Translations under genes and position numbers: made by a program
From: Diphasiastrum complanatum
Lineage: Eukaryota; Streptophyta; Lycopodiopsida; Lycopodiales; Lycopodiaceae
Assembly: GCA_029204225.1 (NCBI GenBank)
Contig: CM055108.1
Location: 48,496,996 to 48,560,995 of the forward strand
Direction of reading: 5' to 3'
DNA length: 64,000 nucleotides
The notes under the pieces: model-generated
The model's input: the letters and a program-made list of their open reading frames with translations, nothing else
Told to the model about the DNA's origin: nothing
Database searches by the model: none
Part shown: positions 1-10,628 of the stretch, one piece after another
How the letters are laid out: each line of letters opens with the position of its first letter
Position numbering within the stretch: the stretch's first letter is position 1

Positions 1-333
1 GGTAGGAAAGGGAGAATAGCCATCATCATAAGGGCCCAAAGATGGGGGCAGACAAAATTGGAATGAATTTGTTTGAAGAGGAGCGACAGAGAGATAGTAG
101 AGGAATCAAGAAACACAAATTCTCCCAATTTCTTAGGAGCAGTGCATATATTCCAATTCAGGTGACTAGGACCATTGTCCAAAGAAATCTCCTAAAAATC
201 TTAGCAATGGAAAGGGAGTGGGAGAGGGGGAGAAACGAAAGGAAAAGAAAATGAGTGAAGTAAGAGGAGATAATGTGCTTGAGAACAATGAGTGTTGTCA
301 AGAAGAAGAGGGTGCTCTACCTCCTCCCCTTCC
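1..333. other. Unassigned flank
   Basis: Purine-rich, AG-dominated sequence. The small reading frame here has no recognisable motif. It ends where a probable Copia LTR begins. I see nothing else that can be supported. Confidence 0.4.
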
Positions 334-1250
334 TGTTGGATTTTAATGCTCAGGTCCAAAATCCATTCGATATTGAGCATCCTAAAAAATTTGTCAAAGT
401 TTGACTACATCGACTTCGAAGTCATTGAAGTCCGAAGTCCAACTTCATCAACTTCGACAATATAACCAACTTACTCCATTCGACTCCATCAACATCGAAG
501 TTGTCGACTTCATTGACATCGACTTTAACTTCATCAACTCATCAACATAGAAGTCATCGACTTCATCGACTTCGACTTCTCTCATGTATGTACTCGACAT
601 TAACTTACTCGACATCTCACTCCATTGACAATTCGACTTTCCCATGTATATACTCAACTTACTCCATTCAACTTCTTTGACTTTGACTTCATCAACTCAC
701 TTAACTGACTACATCGAAGTGCCCGACATCGAAGTGCTCAACATCGAAGTACCTGACATCAAACAACAGCTCCATCACTTACCTGACTTCATTGACTTTT
801 CATCAACCCTCAACTAACTTGACTCACTTGACTCCCTCGTCAGAGAAAAGTCGATCCAAGTACTGTCACAAGACTTTATGGCAGTTCACCTACTTGTACA
901 TAGTCTACTACTTACCAAGGCGGTTATCAACTACAAGGCGGCTGTAATCAATTAAGTAGTTAGAAAGCATTGACCTAAAAGACTTGTAAATAATATCTTT
1001 CAGTTAGTTATCTATAAAAGAGATAGTTGATTAAAGAAGAAAATACGAAAGTTGTAGAATATCTGTGCCTCACTAAATTGTGCTCAGCTTCACGCCCATG
1101 TACTCACTTTCTGATTTTTATCAAGAGTACATTTTTGTCCACACTACTGATTTGTTCTATTGAGCATTACCACTGTTTATTCATCTTGATTGTTGTTGGT
1201 AACTATTGCCCTTCCGATCTAATACCGTCTATTGTTCTACTTCCGCTGGT
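334..1250 (+). repeat. Probable 5' LTR of a Copia element
   Basis: The segment opens with TGTTGGA, a usual Copia LTR start, and ends directly before an initiator tRNA-Met primer site at 1253. A TATA-like TCTATAAAAG lies near 1010-1020, as expected for an LTR promoter. Much of 400-780 is a degenerate array built on ATCGACTTCGAAGT. The right edge is fixed by the primer site. The left edge is a guess, because no partner LTR is present for comparison. Confidence 0.5.
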
Positions 1251-1252
1251 AG

Positions 1253-1264
1253 TGGTATCAGAGC
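1253..1264 (+). other. Primer-binding site, initiator tRNA-Met type
   Basis: TGGTATCAGAGC is complementary to the 3' end of plant initiator tRNA-Met. It lies between the upstream LTR and the downstream gag, giving a + strand element. Confidence 0.8.
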
Positions 1265-1403
1265 TCATTTCTAATAAATTTTTCGACATGGTATCAAAAC
1301 GGGTGGTTCAGTAATCTGCATTTTTATTGTAGGTTATCAGTCTTGTTTCTACCAAGACATCGTTTCAGCAAGTGTACAACCAACAGTATTCCGGTATCAG
1401 CAA

Positions 1404-2400
1404 GTGCACAGCCAACAGTATTTCGATATCATTGTTTCTACCAACAATCTCGCTCTCTACACCAGAATGGATCCATCTTCTAGTTCGTCTCTGATCGACA
1501 AACTCGATGGAGATAACTACCATCTCTGGAAGTTCAAGATGAAAGTTGTTCTACTTGCCAAAGAACTGTGGGACATCGTTGATGACAAGCCAGAGGGTGA
1601 TGCAGCCATCATCACCAAATGAAGATTGAGAGACGGCAAGGCATTTGCCATGATCACTCTCAATATCAAAGACTCTCAAATCTTCCATATACAAGATGCT
1701 TAGACTGCTAAGGATGCATGGGACATCCTAGCAACTCTCTATGAAATTAGGGACGTCACCTCTAAACTTCATTTGAGGAAGAAGTTATTCACATTGAGAA
1801 TGTCTGATACATGTACTATTTCGAGCCATCTCAACACTTTCAAAAATCTTATGGAGCATATGACTACAACCGGCTCAGTCATTGAAGATTCCGATGTAGT
1901 GATGACTCTATTATTGAGTCTACCTGAAGCTTACGAATCCTCGGTTATGGCTATTTCAACCTAGCAGCATCTCACTCTATCAAGAGTCATTTCGATGCTA
2001 CTACAAGAGGAGACCATAAGAAATGCATCCTCCTTTGGCTCAGGATCGGATCCTCAAGCTCTACATTCAAAGAAAAATCAAAAGTTCCGATCCAAGAGAT
2101 CTACACAGTCAGATTATCCTGACAAGAAGAGCAACATGCAACAGCATGTATCAAACACACCATCAACTTCTGAGTCTTCATCATTCCAGCCACGTCAGAA
2201 TCTATTCTATAAATACTGTAAAAGGACTGGTCACCTTATCAAGAATTGCAGAACGTTGAAATACAACAACGAAAGAAGCAACAGTTGCAACAACAAGAAA
2301 ATGATGCTACTACCAGTCACTCGATCCAACAACAAGAGGAAGATGAAGTTGTCTTCATGACCAAGGTCAGAAAACAGCAGGATTTTGACCTTTTTAGCCA
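1404..2400 (+). pseudogene. Copia gag polyprotein, decayed 5' part
   Basis: A single frame from an ATG at 1467 carries the Gag signature of Copia elements (GDNYHLWKFKMK, then KDAWDIL and a long helical segment). It ends in a CCHC zinc knuckle near 2212-2256 (CX2C with tyrosine first, CX4HX4C spacing retained only in part). In-frame stops at 1621, about 1701 and 1963 break it, all explicable by C-to-T changes. Protease, integrase and RT are absent after about 2400, so the element is 3' truncated. The role of the intact protein would be retroelement capsid and RNA packaging in the cytoplasm. Confidence 0.85.
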
Positions 2401-2990
2401 ATAAAATTCTAATCAAATGGTATTTACATACTAGATAACTAATCTAAATGATAAATGCATTTAATTCACACGTGAGAACACTTTCACACATGTGTAAACA
2501 CGATATGTACAAGAATTTGGCCAAAATGAAGCATGATTTTGACATTTTCACATGAACGAGCCTCCCACCTTTTCCATCAGCTAACTCCACACACCTTCCG
2601 CACCTTCTTCCCACTACAAACGCTCAAACCAGCACTCCACCTACAAACAAACGCTCTACACCAACACTCCACCTGCAAACAAACGCATCTGCAGCAAACG
2701 AACCTGCAACACACACAACCCCACGCTGGAAACGACCTGCAAGCAAACGAACAAAACGGCACTGTCCTTCACTCCATATGCCTCCTTCACCCCCATCTCA
2801 CTCGCCTGCTGCATGCACATCACATTCACTCCTGCAAACGAGTCCGCACTTGCCTCCTGTTTTCGCCGAGCTCCCTGATGCTCCTGCATTTCACAGAGCC
2901 TCATCTCTGCCTTCTCCTTCAGCCCACCCATACGCACCTCCTACACCTTCTTCGCTCCTTCACCAATAGCTGACAAAATGCATTTCCATC
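2401..2990. other. Unassigned, C-rich low-complexity DNA
   Basis: AT-rich to about 2540, then a C-rich stretch with loosely repeated CTGCAAACAAACG and CACTCCACCTGCAAAC pieces (2600-2740). Overlapping open frames exist on both strands because stops are rare in this composition. None shows a domain, so I call no gene. Confidence 0.5.
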
Positions 2991-3430
2991 ACGCTCCTGC
3001 ATTTCACCGAGTCTTCTCCCTTCCCCTCACATCTACATTTTGCCGACTCCTCCCTTTCCATTTTGCCCGAGTCCTTGGCCGCTTCACATTTTGCCGACTC
3101 CTCCCTACTCCATTTGGCCGAGTCTCCACCTCCAGCTTTTTGCCGAGCCTCCAGCGTTCTAATTTTGCCGAGTCCTCCTCCTCCTCCATTTGGCCGAGTC
3201 TCCACCTCCATCATTTCGCCGAGTCTGCTATCCCCTACACTTCTAAATTCCCCGACAACCTTCCTCCAAGCCCGTTTGCCCGAGTCCCTGGTTCTCAATT
3301 CACCGAGTCCTCATGCACGCCCAATTGACCAAACCTCCTCCTCCTTGCATTTGCCCGAGCCCATCCGGCTTCTCCATCCAAATTTTGGCCGACGCTCCAC
3401 CGTCCCCATTTGTCCGACAAGAATAATGTT
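2991..3430 (+). repeat. Degenerate minisatellite based on TTTGCCGAGTC
   Basis: A unit of roughly 25-35 bp beginning TTTTGCCGAGTC or TTTGGCCGAGTCTCC recurs at least ten times with diverged pyrimidine-rich spacers. Long frames on both strands follow from the repeat structure and are not taken as genes. Confidence 0.7.
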
Positions 3431-3444
3431 GCTCATCAATGCAA

Positions 3445-3760
3445 GATTAACTTGAAATCTATCGGGTTTCATCTTTTCTCTCATGGAATGTCATAGCTCT
3501 CCGTGTTTGGTAGACTCGGGTGTCGTCCATAAGCTTCGTGTACCATTTAGGTAGAGGTAATCCACTGCGAGACAAATACGTGTCCCAAGCACATCATTTT
3601 TCTTCTCTTATCACCTGCAAATTCGATCTTTTTTTATCAAATAGGTTTGTTTTCTCTCCATCTCGTCTCCATGGAGAGTGCCACGACCTTCATCTTCAAC
3701 TTGATGACCAACCTATAGTGTTGGCATTGCTTCATTCTCACTGAAAAGCTTGTATAGCTA
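3445..3760 (+). pseudogene. Possible LINE endonuclease start fragment
   Basis: One frame reads FLSWNVIALRVW and then a stop, resembling the first beta strand of LINE apurinic-type endonucleases. The following frame is open to 3744, but I recognise no further motif. The fragment is short and the similarity rests on one motif, so this is weak. Confidence 0.25.
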
Positions 3761-3819
3761 ATCACCATTCTTCTCATCATCACCAAACCTATGGATCTCA
3801 TAAAAAATGACATCACGAA

Positions 3820-4215
3820 TTATATGCATGCATCATCCAAGTGGATCATAGCATCTATGCTCTTGGTTTGCTCATCATATCCAGTGAAGATACAATTCAA
3901 GGCTTTCACCTGCATTTTTCTCCTTTCACTCTTAGGTATGTGGACATAAACTCGACATCCGAATACACACAAACCATCCATCTTAGGCTTCTTGCCATTG
4001 AATGCCTCATATGGTGTGAGATTAGATACATCCACGGTTGTGGGCTTCAATATTGCAAGAATATAGATCACAACTTCGGCCCAGAAAGAATTTGCAATAT
4101 GTGCCATAATTGTCCTAATAGCTTCAACAATCATGCAATTCTTTCTCTCAAGTACCCATTTTGTTGAGATGTATGAACCTGTACAAATTGCTATTTGATT
4201 CCATGCTCCTTATGT
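3820..4215 (-). pseudogene. Copia integrase C-terminal fragment
   Basis: The minus strand carries the end of the integrase core (EHGIK, then QQNGYLREK where GVAERK is usual). It then has the post-core region LTPYEAFNGKKPKMDGLCVFGC and HIPKSERRKM. A stop and substitutions lie in the core motif, and both ends are truncated. Intact Copia integrase inserts element cDNA into nuclear DNA. This scrap cannot. Confidence 0.8.
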
Positions 4216-4429
4216 TATGTAGCCACATCTCCCAAAAAAACTAGGCTCCCAACATTACTTAAAGAGATATGTGCATCAAAATCCACATGTGCAAATGAGC
4301 TATGAGTTGAGCTTGAATCAGACGAGCATCACAGAAACGGTGATGAGCAAAGTCAAAGCCAACTGTTAATTCAGAGGGCGAGAGATCGTACACGAGGGAC
4401 CCTTCATCATAGTCATCGCCATTGCCATC
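4216..4429. other. Unassigned spacer
   Basis: Nothing recognisable between the Copia scrap and the GC-rich region upstream of VPS24. Confidence 0.4.
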
Positions 4430-5036
4430 ATTATTGTGAAAGAAATAAGGCGAAGAAAAAACGCGAAACTAATTTCATGCAAAGGAAGGCCTCCTTTCGT
4501 GTCCTTTCAGCCAAGGGCGGCGCCTCGGGCTACCGCCCTCGATAGAAGCCCCTTCTTGGGCGGAAGGGCCTTGGAAGGTGACCTTATGCCGGCCGGCCCC
4601 CTAATAACGCATGGGGCTCACGTGTTTGACAATTGGCCGACCTAGGGCAGAGGGATTGTTAAAAATCTAGTGGGCAATCGATTTTCGCAGGCACAAGCAA
4701 GTCTTAGGAGTTAAACGGCCCCGGGTGGAGTGCCGGGCAGGCGGATTGGGGCCAACGGGCTGGCCCCGAAACAACATCAGGACAGGCGAAGTGGCGCCAG
4801 GCAGTTTTTGTGGGGCGCCGAGCAGCTCCTAGTTGGGGCGCCACGCAACGGGAGCCACGCCCAGGCACAACACGCCTGAGCTTTCACCATGTGTGATGTA
4901 TGGGTAACAGTTTGCATATATATTCCCAGGCAGTTCTCCCATAAAAATCCTATGGGATAATTTCGGCGTGCCCAGGGCAGCCAATTACAATAAAGTAAAT
5001 ATGCCTCTCTCTATCTCTCTCTCATAAAGTACATAT

Positions 5037-5040
<4 letters not shown>
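4430..5040 (+). promoter_or_regulatory. GC-rich region upstream of VPS24
   Basis: From about 4480 to 4880 the DNA is much richer in G, C and CpG than its surroundings and has repeated GGCGCC and GGGCGC boxes. It lies 650-1050 bp before the VPS24 ATG. It could be the distal promoter of VPS24 or an old LTR. I found no paired copy in the window. No coding motif is visible. Confidence 0.35.

Positions 5041-5080
<40 letters not shown>
5041..5080 (+). repeat. (TC)20 microsatellite
   Basis: A perfect TC run of 40 bp, preceded by a shorter interrupted CT tract at about 5004-5023. CT tracts are common in plant 5' untranslated regions and core promoters. This one is about 450 bp before the VPS24 start. 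Confidence 0.95.
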
Positions 5081-5081
<1 letters not shown>

Positions 5082-5084
<3 letters not shown>

Positions 5085-5088
5085 ATAG
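5082..5088 (+). promoter_or_regulatory. Candidate TATA box of VPS24
   Basis: TATATAG directly follows the TC run. If used, transcription would start near 5115, giving a leader of about 400 bp before the ATG at 5527. Position and motif only. Confidence 0.3.
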
Positions 5089-5526
5089 AGAGTATTGTTA
5101 TTCCAGATACGCTTCAAATAAATAATCGGGATCGTGCAGCGACAGCATATCCAGCCAAACGATCAATTGCTTTGCACAGATTTGTTGCCACTCACTATTA
5201 TTATTATTACCAAACGATTTATTGCTACTATTTGTTACGTAGCAAGGAAGGAAGGAATGGAGGCAATCCTCCTCCTTTGTAATTTGTATGTCAGTAGCAG
5301 ATATAACGGATTTTTTTTGTGATTTGTATTGTTATGCAACTTTCAATTGGCATTGCAGAAACACCTGTTTTGCTGGCTGGCTGTTCAAAACCTATTTTTG
5401 CACTCACCAAAAGATTGCTTTAATTATCATCTGCCATTGCCATGGCACGTTGAGCGGTTGACAGGGGAGGGGCTAAACAGTAAGGCTGTGAATCGGCTGA
5501 GAAACAAGGGAAGGTGGTAGGGTTTG

Positions 5527-5638
5527 ATGGAGAAGGTTAAGAACATGCTGAAACCCAAGCCGACACCGCAAGAACAGCTTCGGGAATGGCAGCGGCGTCT
5601 GCGGCAGGAATCTCGTAGTGTTGAGCGCCAGGTCAGAG
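5527..5638 (+). CDS. VPS24: VPS24 exon 1, ESCRT-III subunit (CHMP3 family)
   Basis: From the ATG at 5527 the frame reads MEKVKNMLKPKPTPQEQLRE, then WQRRLRQESRSVERQVR, the N terminus of plant VPS24/CHMP3. The basic first helix binds membrane and the second begins the ESCRT-III helical hairpin. ESCRT-III polymers bud and sever vesicles into the multivesicular body at endosomes. VPS24 caps and coils the SNF7 filament. The exon ends at 5638 in phase 1 before a GT donor (G|gtattt) and joins exon 2 to give aspartate. The frame stops soon after the donor if unspliced, which supports splicing here. I know the family well, so the identity is firm; expression is not shown. Confidence 0.92.
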
Positions 5639-5761
5639 GTATTTATTTATTGCCTTCGTTTGCTTGAATGAAACCCTACCCGCCTTTGACTTTCCTTTGT
5701 ATTTTCTGAGAACTTTATCTAACACAAATTGATGGCAGGGCATTATGCCATTTGCGCACAT

Positions 5762-5880
5762 AGTGCCCTGGTAAGCTTTTCACGCCGTGCTCTGTTTCTT
5801 GTGTTTTGTTTTCAGGACAATCTATAGGGGCTTGAGGGCACAATGCTTTGATAAGCTTTTCATGGCCGCTCTGTTTTTTT
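5762..5880 (+). repeat. Imperfect 80-bp-spaced direct duplication in intron 1
   Basis: Two related segments, 5762-5800 and 5842-5880, share TAAGCTTTTCA, GCTCTGTTT and flanking bases, offset by 80 bp. This looks like an old local duplication in the original intron sequence. Confidence 0.5.
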
Positions 5881-6040
5881 TACTTCTTTTCAAGGATGAT
5901 ATTTAGGAACTCCTTCCATATTTTTACACCCTGTAAAGTCCTCTCCGGGGACTTTACCCTATACGTAGGATTCATTGCAAACAGCTTAACAATTCCTAGT
6001 ATCCTTTTCCATCAATATTATAAGAGTGTTTGTTTGAAAT

Positions 6041-6130
6041 GCATCTTGGTTTCCAAGGGGTGGTTGAACCTGGGACCAAGGAAACTTTGGATGCCAAGCT
6101 CACCAATTGAGCCAACCCTTGGATCTTTTT
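6041..6130 (-). mobile_element. tRNA-derived SINE head
   Basis: On the minus strand an A-box-like TGGCTCAATTGG (6103-6114) is followed about 33 bp later by a B-box-like GGTTCAACC (6062-6070). Order and spacing match an RNA polymerase III internal promoter. The sequence does not look like a foldable functional tRNA, so a SINE head is the better reading. Confidence 0.6.
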
Positions 6131-7021
6131 TACATAAATAGAACCTCTTCAATAAAGTTGCATAATCCAAATTTTTTCGGAAGTTATCTGTACTGGTGGT
6201 GTAATAGTAACCCAAAATTCTTCGTCTACATACTCAACCCTAACTTTCTAAAATCCGATATACAGCATGGGCAATAACAATTTCACTTTGAAGATGCCTC
6301 TCGATGGATGAATGCGTCCCCATCTCCTATGGACTTTGGGAAAACTTCTCACCTTCCATTTTAACATAATTATTTATTTATTTTTTCAAAAAAGGTTAGA
6401 AACTTTTTCCTGTAAAATGCTTACACACTAGGAAAATCTGTTGAAGAAAAATTGTTTCTTCAAGTTCTTGAATCTATCCAAGTTTGGGTGTTGATATATG
6501 AGATTTGATGTTGACATTGTCTATTTTCTACTTTTGATTGTCATCGTGGTGCTATGATAGTCAAAGAGGATTACTTTTACTTTATGAATGTTGGGGAGAT
6601 CCTTACATATTTGTGTAGCTTGGAAGATGTTCAAAAAGACCAAGGGAGTCAATCTTCAAGCAAAGTTCTCACGGTTAAGGCAAAGGTTATCATGTCTACA
6701 TTATTTGATTCAAGGGGATTCAAAGTTCTTTGATTCAAAGGAAGTCAAGGAATCGAGTGATATGTTGCACTCATGGTGGTCACACATATACACTAAAGGG
6801 ATATTGAAGCAAGACATTGGGAACTCATATGAAGTAGGTTCATATGAAAAGGATAGACATTTAAAGGTACATCATTATACAAGGGAAGTTCTAAATCGAG
6901 TAATGAAGACATTGAGATAAGAGTTGATCATGGATTCTACATCAGAATTGAGGATCTTCATTACATGGGCATACATATGCATACTCGTGCTATGGTGCAT
7001 AGTTCTTGACAATGTAAACAT
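6131..7021 (+). other. Unassigned intron DNA before a Copia LTR
   Basis: An open frame at 6588-6920 encodes no domain I recognise. Because an LTR with a polypurine tract follows directly, this stretch may be the non-coding or decayed 3' interior of that element. This is inference from position. Confidence 0.35.
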
Positions 7022-7031
7022 TAAGGGGAAG
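7022..7031 (+). other. Polypurine tract
   Basis: AAGGGGAAG immediately before TGTTAG marks the start of a 3' LTR in + orientation. Confidence 0.6.
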
Positions 7032-7458
7032 TGTTAGAGTTAATGCTTACATTATTACCCCTAATGTTCTCATCTAGGTTAATCAGGATTATTGGGCCAT
7101 GCCTGCGTGCTAATTCTAGGGGCCTTTACCTATATTTAGTAAAAGTCAAGTTAGAATTTAGTTAGACAAACAAGTTTGAGATTCTAGTGCTTGATTAGGA
7201 GCACAAGTTTTTGCTATAGATAGGTGTTGGTGCTTTTACCATATATAGAGACATTAATTAGGCAATTGCTTTTACGCTGCTTTTGCTTTTTGGCATGGGC
7301 CAAAGTTTATAAGTATGTAGTGCGCCCTGCCTCATTTGCAATGGGACATAGTTGGAGTTTCTCATCACTTGTGTTCTCTCTCATGTGTTTGGCTATTGTT
7401 TCATCACAATAGGAATCTTTTTTTGGGTTACTTATATCATCAAGTCAGTTTTTTAACA
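7032..7458 (+). repeat. Copia-type LTR, + orientation (TGTTAG family)
   Basis: Begins TGTTAGAG and ends TTTTTTAACA. It is the inverted counterpart of the LTR at 14048-14476, sharing the CATTGCAAATG-like stretch, the GGCATGG/CCATGCC region and the terminal segments. A solo copy of the same family is at 44625-45102. The flanks give no target duplication, so this is a remnant 3' LTR rather than a clean insertion. Confidence 0.8.
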
Positions 7459-7636
7459 ACAAGTTGGTGCAAAAGTATCTATATAGTCAATCCCTTCTTG
7501 TTGAGCACACCTTTTTGCAACCAACCTTGCCTTATGTTTGTCTATAGAACCATCCGGTTTATAATTAGTTCTATCGATCCACTTGCATTCAATTGCCTTC
7601 TTACCTGTAGGGTAAAAGTGAAGCTTCTCAAAAATG
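7459..7636 (-). pseudogene. Copia reverse-transcriptase N-terminal fragment
   Basis: The minus strand reads [33 protein letters not shown] and [12 protein letters not shown], the conserved start of Copia RT. The fragment stops before the catalytic YVDD. It abuts the LTR on one side and a Gypsy fragment on the other, so it is a rearranged scrap. Confidence 0.85.
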
Positions 7637-9150
7637 CCCTTCACTCATATAGCCCTTAAAACCAGATGATTTTGAGAAAGCCAAACAAGAACGTTTGTGC
7701 TTTGTGTTTATGGGCAAGGGACACACAGTCAGACAGTGTCCCAAGGGGCCTTTCACTAAAAAAGATAAGAAAGATAAGAAACAAGTTCATCTTGTTCAGA
7801 CTGTAAGTTTCCCCAGTGACTCGGCAGCTTCCGAGATCAAAGTGTATCATGAAGATCATGAACATTGTTGCCAGCTCACCTCTGCAATGCTAGCGAGACC
7901 CTTCAGCTTCGGGCCGCATGACCTAGTACGTATGCATGGGAAAGTTGGTAACCAATCAGTAAGAGTTATGGTTGATGATGGAGCAACCCATAATTTCATC
8001 AACTACATCTTGGTTAAAAAGCTTAAACTACCAAAAGTACCTAGTCAGCATAGGTACGTAGTTTCATAGCTAAGGGTGAAGATAAAAAAATATGGGAAAC
8101 TATGGTAAGTAATCTGAATCTTGGTATTCAGGTGTACCAAGATGAAATAAACTTTCAGATAATGCACCTGGATCGCACAGATATTGTTCTCGGGAGAGAT
8201 TGGCTCTACAGCCTAGGACCTTCTCTCCACAGAAACTATCAGGAGAACACCCTAAGCTTTCAGCATAAAGGCCGAGAGATCCAGTTGCATGGGGAGCATG
8301 ATGTTCCCAACAGTCCTATGGTCTGCAGTTCAGAGCTCTGTCAGGTAATCGGAGACGAAGACCATCAGGTATTCTTATGTGACTTTCAGTTTATTCCAGA
8401 AGTTTCTATTTCCAGTTCTATACAGCAGAAAATCAGTAAACTAGAAACTTTGTTATCTAAATTTAAAGATGTTTTTCCTGAAGATTTGCCACATGGTTTA
8501 CCACCTAGCAGAGAGGTAGATCATGTAATAAAGCTAGTACCAGATACAGCACCTGTTTCTAAACCTCCGTATCGGGTCAGCCGAACAGAGGATGAAGAAA
8601 TAACTAGGCAGTTAACAGATTATCTTGGGAAAGGCCAAATTTAGACCAGTAGTTCACCATGGTCCTCACCAGTCCTATTGGTGAAAAAGAAAGAGCGTAG
8701 ATTACAGAGCCCTCAATAAAGTCACAATCAGGAATAAGTACCCTATGCCTCGGGCAGACGAGTTGTTTGATCAACTCGACGGGGCTAAGTTTTTCAATAA
8801 AATAGACCTCAGATCGGGATATCATCAAGTTCGTATAAAGTCGGAAGATGTCTCGAAAACAACTTTTAGGACTCGTCACGGTCATTATGAGTTTAAAGTG
8901 ATGCCATTTGGGCTCACAAATGCTCCAGCTACCTTTATGACCTTGATGAACAGTGTCCTCAGACCATACTTGGGTAAGTTTGTAGTCGTATTTTTAGAGG
9001 ACATCCTCGTCTAAACCATTAGTAGGAGACTAGGCGAGGTCACCTATGAACTAGAACTCCCACACAACAGTAAGGTTTTTCCAGTCTTTCATGTAAGTCA
9101 GTTACGAAAAGCCTTAACCAGATCAGACAATCTGGTAGGGGACAATGTTT
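7637..9150 (+). pseudogene. Gypsy family-1 gag-pol, multiply deleted (fragment K)
   Basis: In order: Gag zinc-knuckle remnant (VFMGKGHTVRQCPKGPF), protease with VMVDDGATHNF near 7968-8000, RT from about 8490 ([15 protein letters not shown]) through the catalytic segment, where FLED replaces FLDD near 8990. The chain then jumps to the integrase C terminus (GEVTYELELPH, VFPVFHVSQLRKAL; 9025-9150). RNase H and most of integrase are missing, and a segment of the RT palm N terminus is deleted near 8695. It is closest to element E at the minus-strand end of the window. It cannot encode any enzyme. Confidence 0.9.
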
Positions 9151-9157
9151 AGTTCAG

Positions 9158-9282
9158 TTGCATGCTACCAGTCCTCACACTGGGCTTGGAGGGGCTTACT
9201 CTATACCAGGGAGTAGGCAAGGTTGGGTGGATCAATTAGTGTTTGCCCTTTTGTGGTGTTAGGAACTATCACAATCTTGCTC
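9158..9282 (+). repeat. 3' end of a family-1 LTR
   Basis: The sequence from GTTGCATGCTACCAG to GAACTATCACA matches the last third of the LTRs of B, D and E. The first two thirds are deleted, together with the polypurine tract. Confidence 0.8.
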
Positions 9283-10110
9283 CTTCTGACAAGATATTTC
9301 AGTATCTCTATGGGATCCCATCCTTCAATGTCATAAAGCTTGTATCCCTTTTCTTGATCATCATCTCCTAGTGTGGAACATTTTATTGTCTACTCATGTT
9401 TTTAGGTATTTGAGGATATGCAATATCCAAACACTCTCAAATGACTTACACTAGGTTTCTTACCTGTATAAGCTTCTTCTGTAGTTCGATTCTCTACTGC
9501 TTTAGTAGGACTCCTAATTTAGGAGAAAAGAATTCTAATAGCTTTTAGCAATCTTGAATTGGCGAATTGGCTAAATTGAATGACTTAATTAGATTCATGG
9601 CTTTTCATCATGTAATTAACCTCCACTGGTTAGTGTACTTCATCCTAGTGAACCGAGAGTGGCCAACTCTGGGATAGATCTTTTCTGTACTAACAGGTTC
9701 ATGAATCAGGAGTCCACCTCTTACAATTGACATTAACTTGACATTTGTACCGTCATCTAGTTGTTGAAAAGTAGATAGCCAATCTCACGGTGGTCTCATA
9801 TGCTCTGATGCTTCTGAATCGATAAATCAACATTTTTCTTCTCTTAAGAAATCAAATGAAGATGTTGATGCCCAAAAACAATTCACAATTGCCAAGATCC
9901 AAAGCACTCAACTTTGTGTCAAGTCTTTCTTCTTCAACAAAATTTCTTGCCTGTTTCTGCTTGTGGAACTGGTTTTTCCAGCACCCGTTTGCGTAATGAT
10001 CCTGCTTACTGCAAATAAAGCATTATCCTTTCATGTTGGAATTTGCCTTTTCTTCATCTTCATGTCGGTTCGATTTACTGTTGTTCTCCCCATTCCCTTG
10101 TTCTCTTTCC
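9283..10110 (-). pseudogene. Copia gag knuckle, protease and integrase fragment
   Basis: Reading the minus strand from high to low coordinate: a CCHC knuckle CFICSKQDHYANGC (about 10000-10045), a protease segment FIDSEASEHM with DSG degraded to DSE (about 9800), and the integrase end RSPTKAVENRTTEEAY with HLRVFG (9420-9530). Then comes the KGYKLYD strand (about 9330). Frames are broken throughout. It is the only Copia piece here that keeps this knuckle-to-integrase stretch. Confidence 0.75.
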
Positions 10111-10169
10111 ACTTTTCACCTTTCTTCAAATTTTGTCCCTGCTTAGTATGTAGCTTATTTGTTAAGTAT

Positions 10170-10583
10170 AGGTTATGGACTTGGCTCATTACATTCGCCA
10201 CGTCCATTTACATTTACTTTACTTTATGCATAAGCAGGCCTTGGGCCCTTTTTTATTCATTATTGACACTTAGACTATATGGTTGGCCTTGGGCCTTATT
10301 ATTCATTATTTGGACATTTGGACATATTACTGGAGAGTGGGGTGGGGGCCTTCTTGGAGGGCACACTATTATCCCTCCCAGTTGGGCCCTTGCCACTGGA
10401 AGCTTCCTTTTAGGGCTTCCTTTAGGCTATAAGTAGGGAATCTGTGTCACTTGTTGCTCAGCTGATGATATCGATCTCTCTCTTTAGTCTCAATCTCTCT
10501 CTTTCCTGCTTTCTAGGGTTAGTCTTGCTTATGTGATGCTTTCATAGCTTAGCTCTAGATCAATTGTGGCTTCATTTGTAACT
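10170..10583 (+). repeat. 5' LTR of an A/J-family Gypsy element
   Basis: Begins AGGTTATGGACTTGG and ends TTGTAACT, directly abutting a primer site. It matches the inverted LTRs of element J (48626-48998) and has the same AG...CT ends. The element's coding region is not present; it runs into leader repeats and then a CT tract. Confidence 0.8.
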
Positions 10584-10595
10584 TGGTATTAGAGC
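10584..10595 (+). other. Primer-binding site with one mismatch
   Basis: TGGTATTAGAGC differs from the initiator tRNA-Met site by one C-to-T change. It abuts the LTR with no spacer. Confidence 0.75.
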
Positions 10596-10628
10596 ACTTT
10601 CCTTTGCACCACTTTTTTCAGATTTAGT

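Noticed and set aside
2533-3455. Long overlapping open frames on both strands
   Set aside because: Created by C-rich repeat sequence with few stops; no domain or start context.
6041-6130. Functional tRNA gene
   Set aside because: Boxes present but no acceptor stem or anticodon arm could be paired convincingly.
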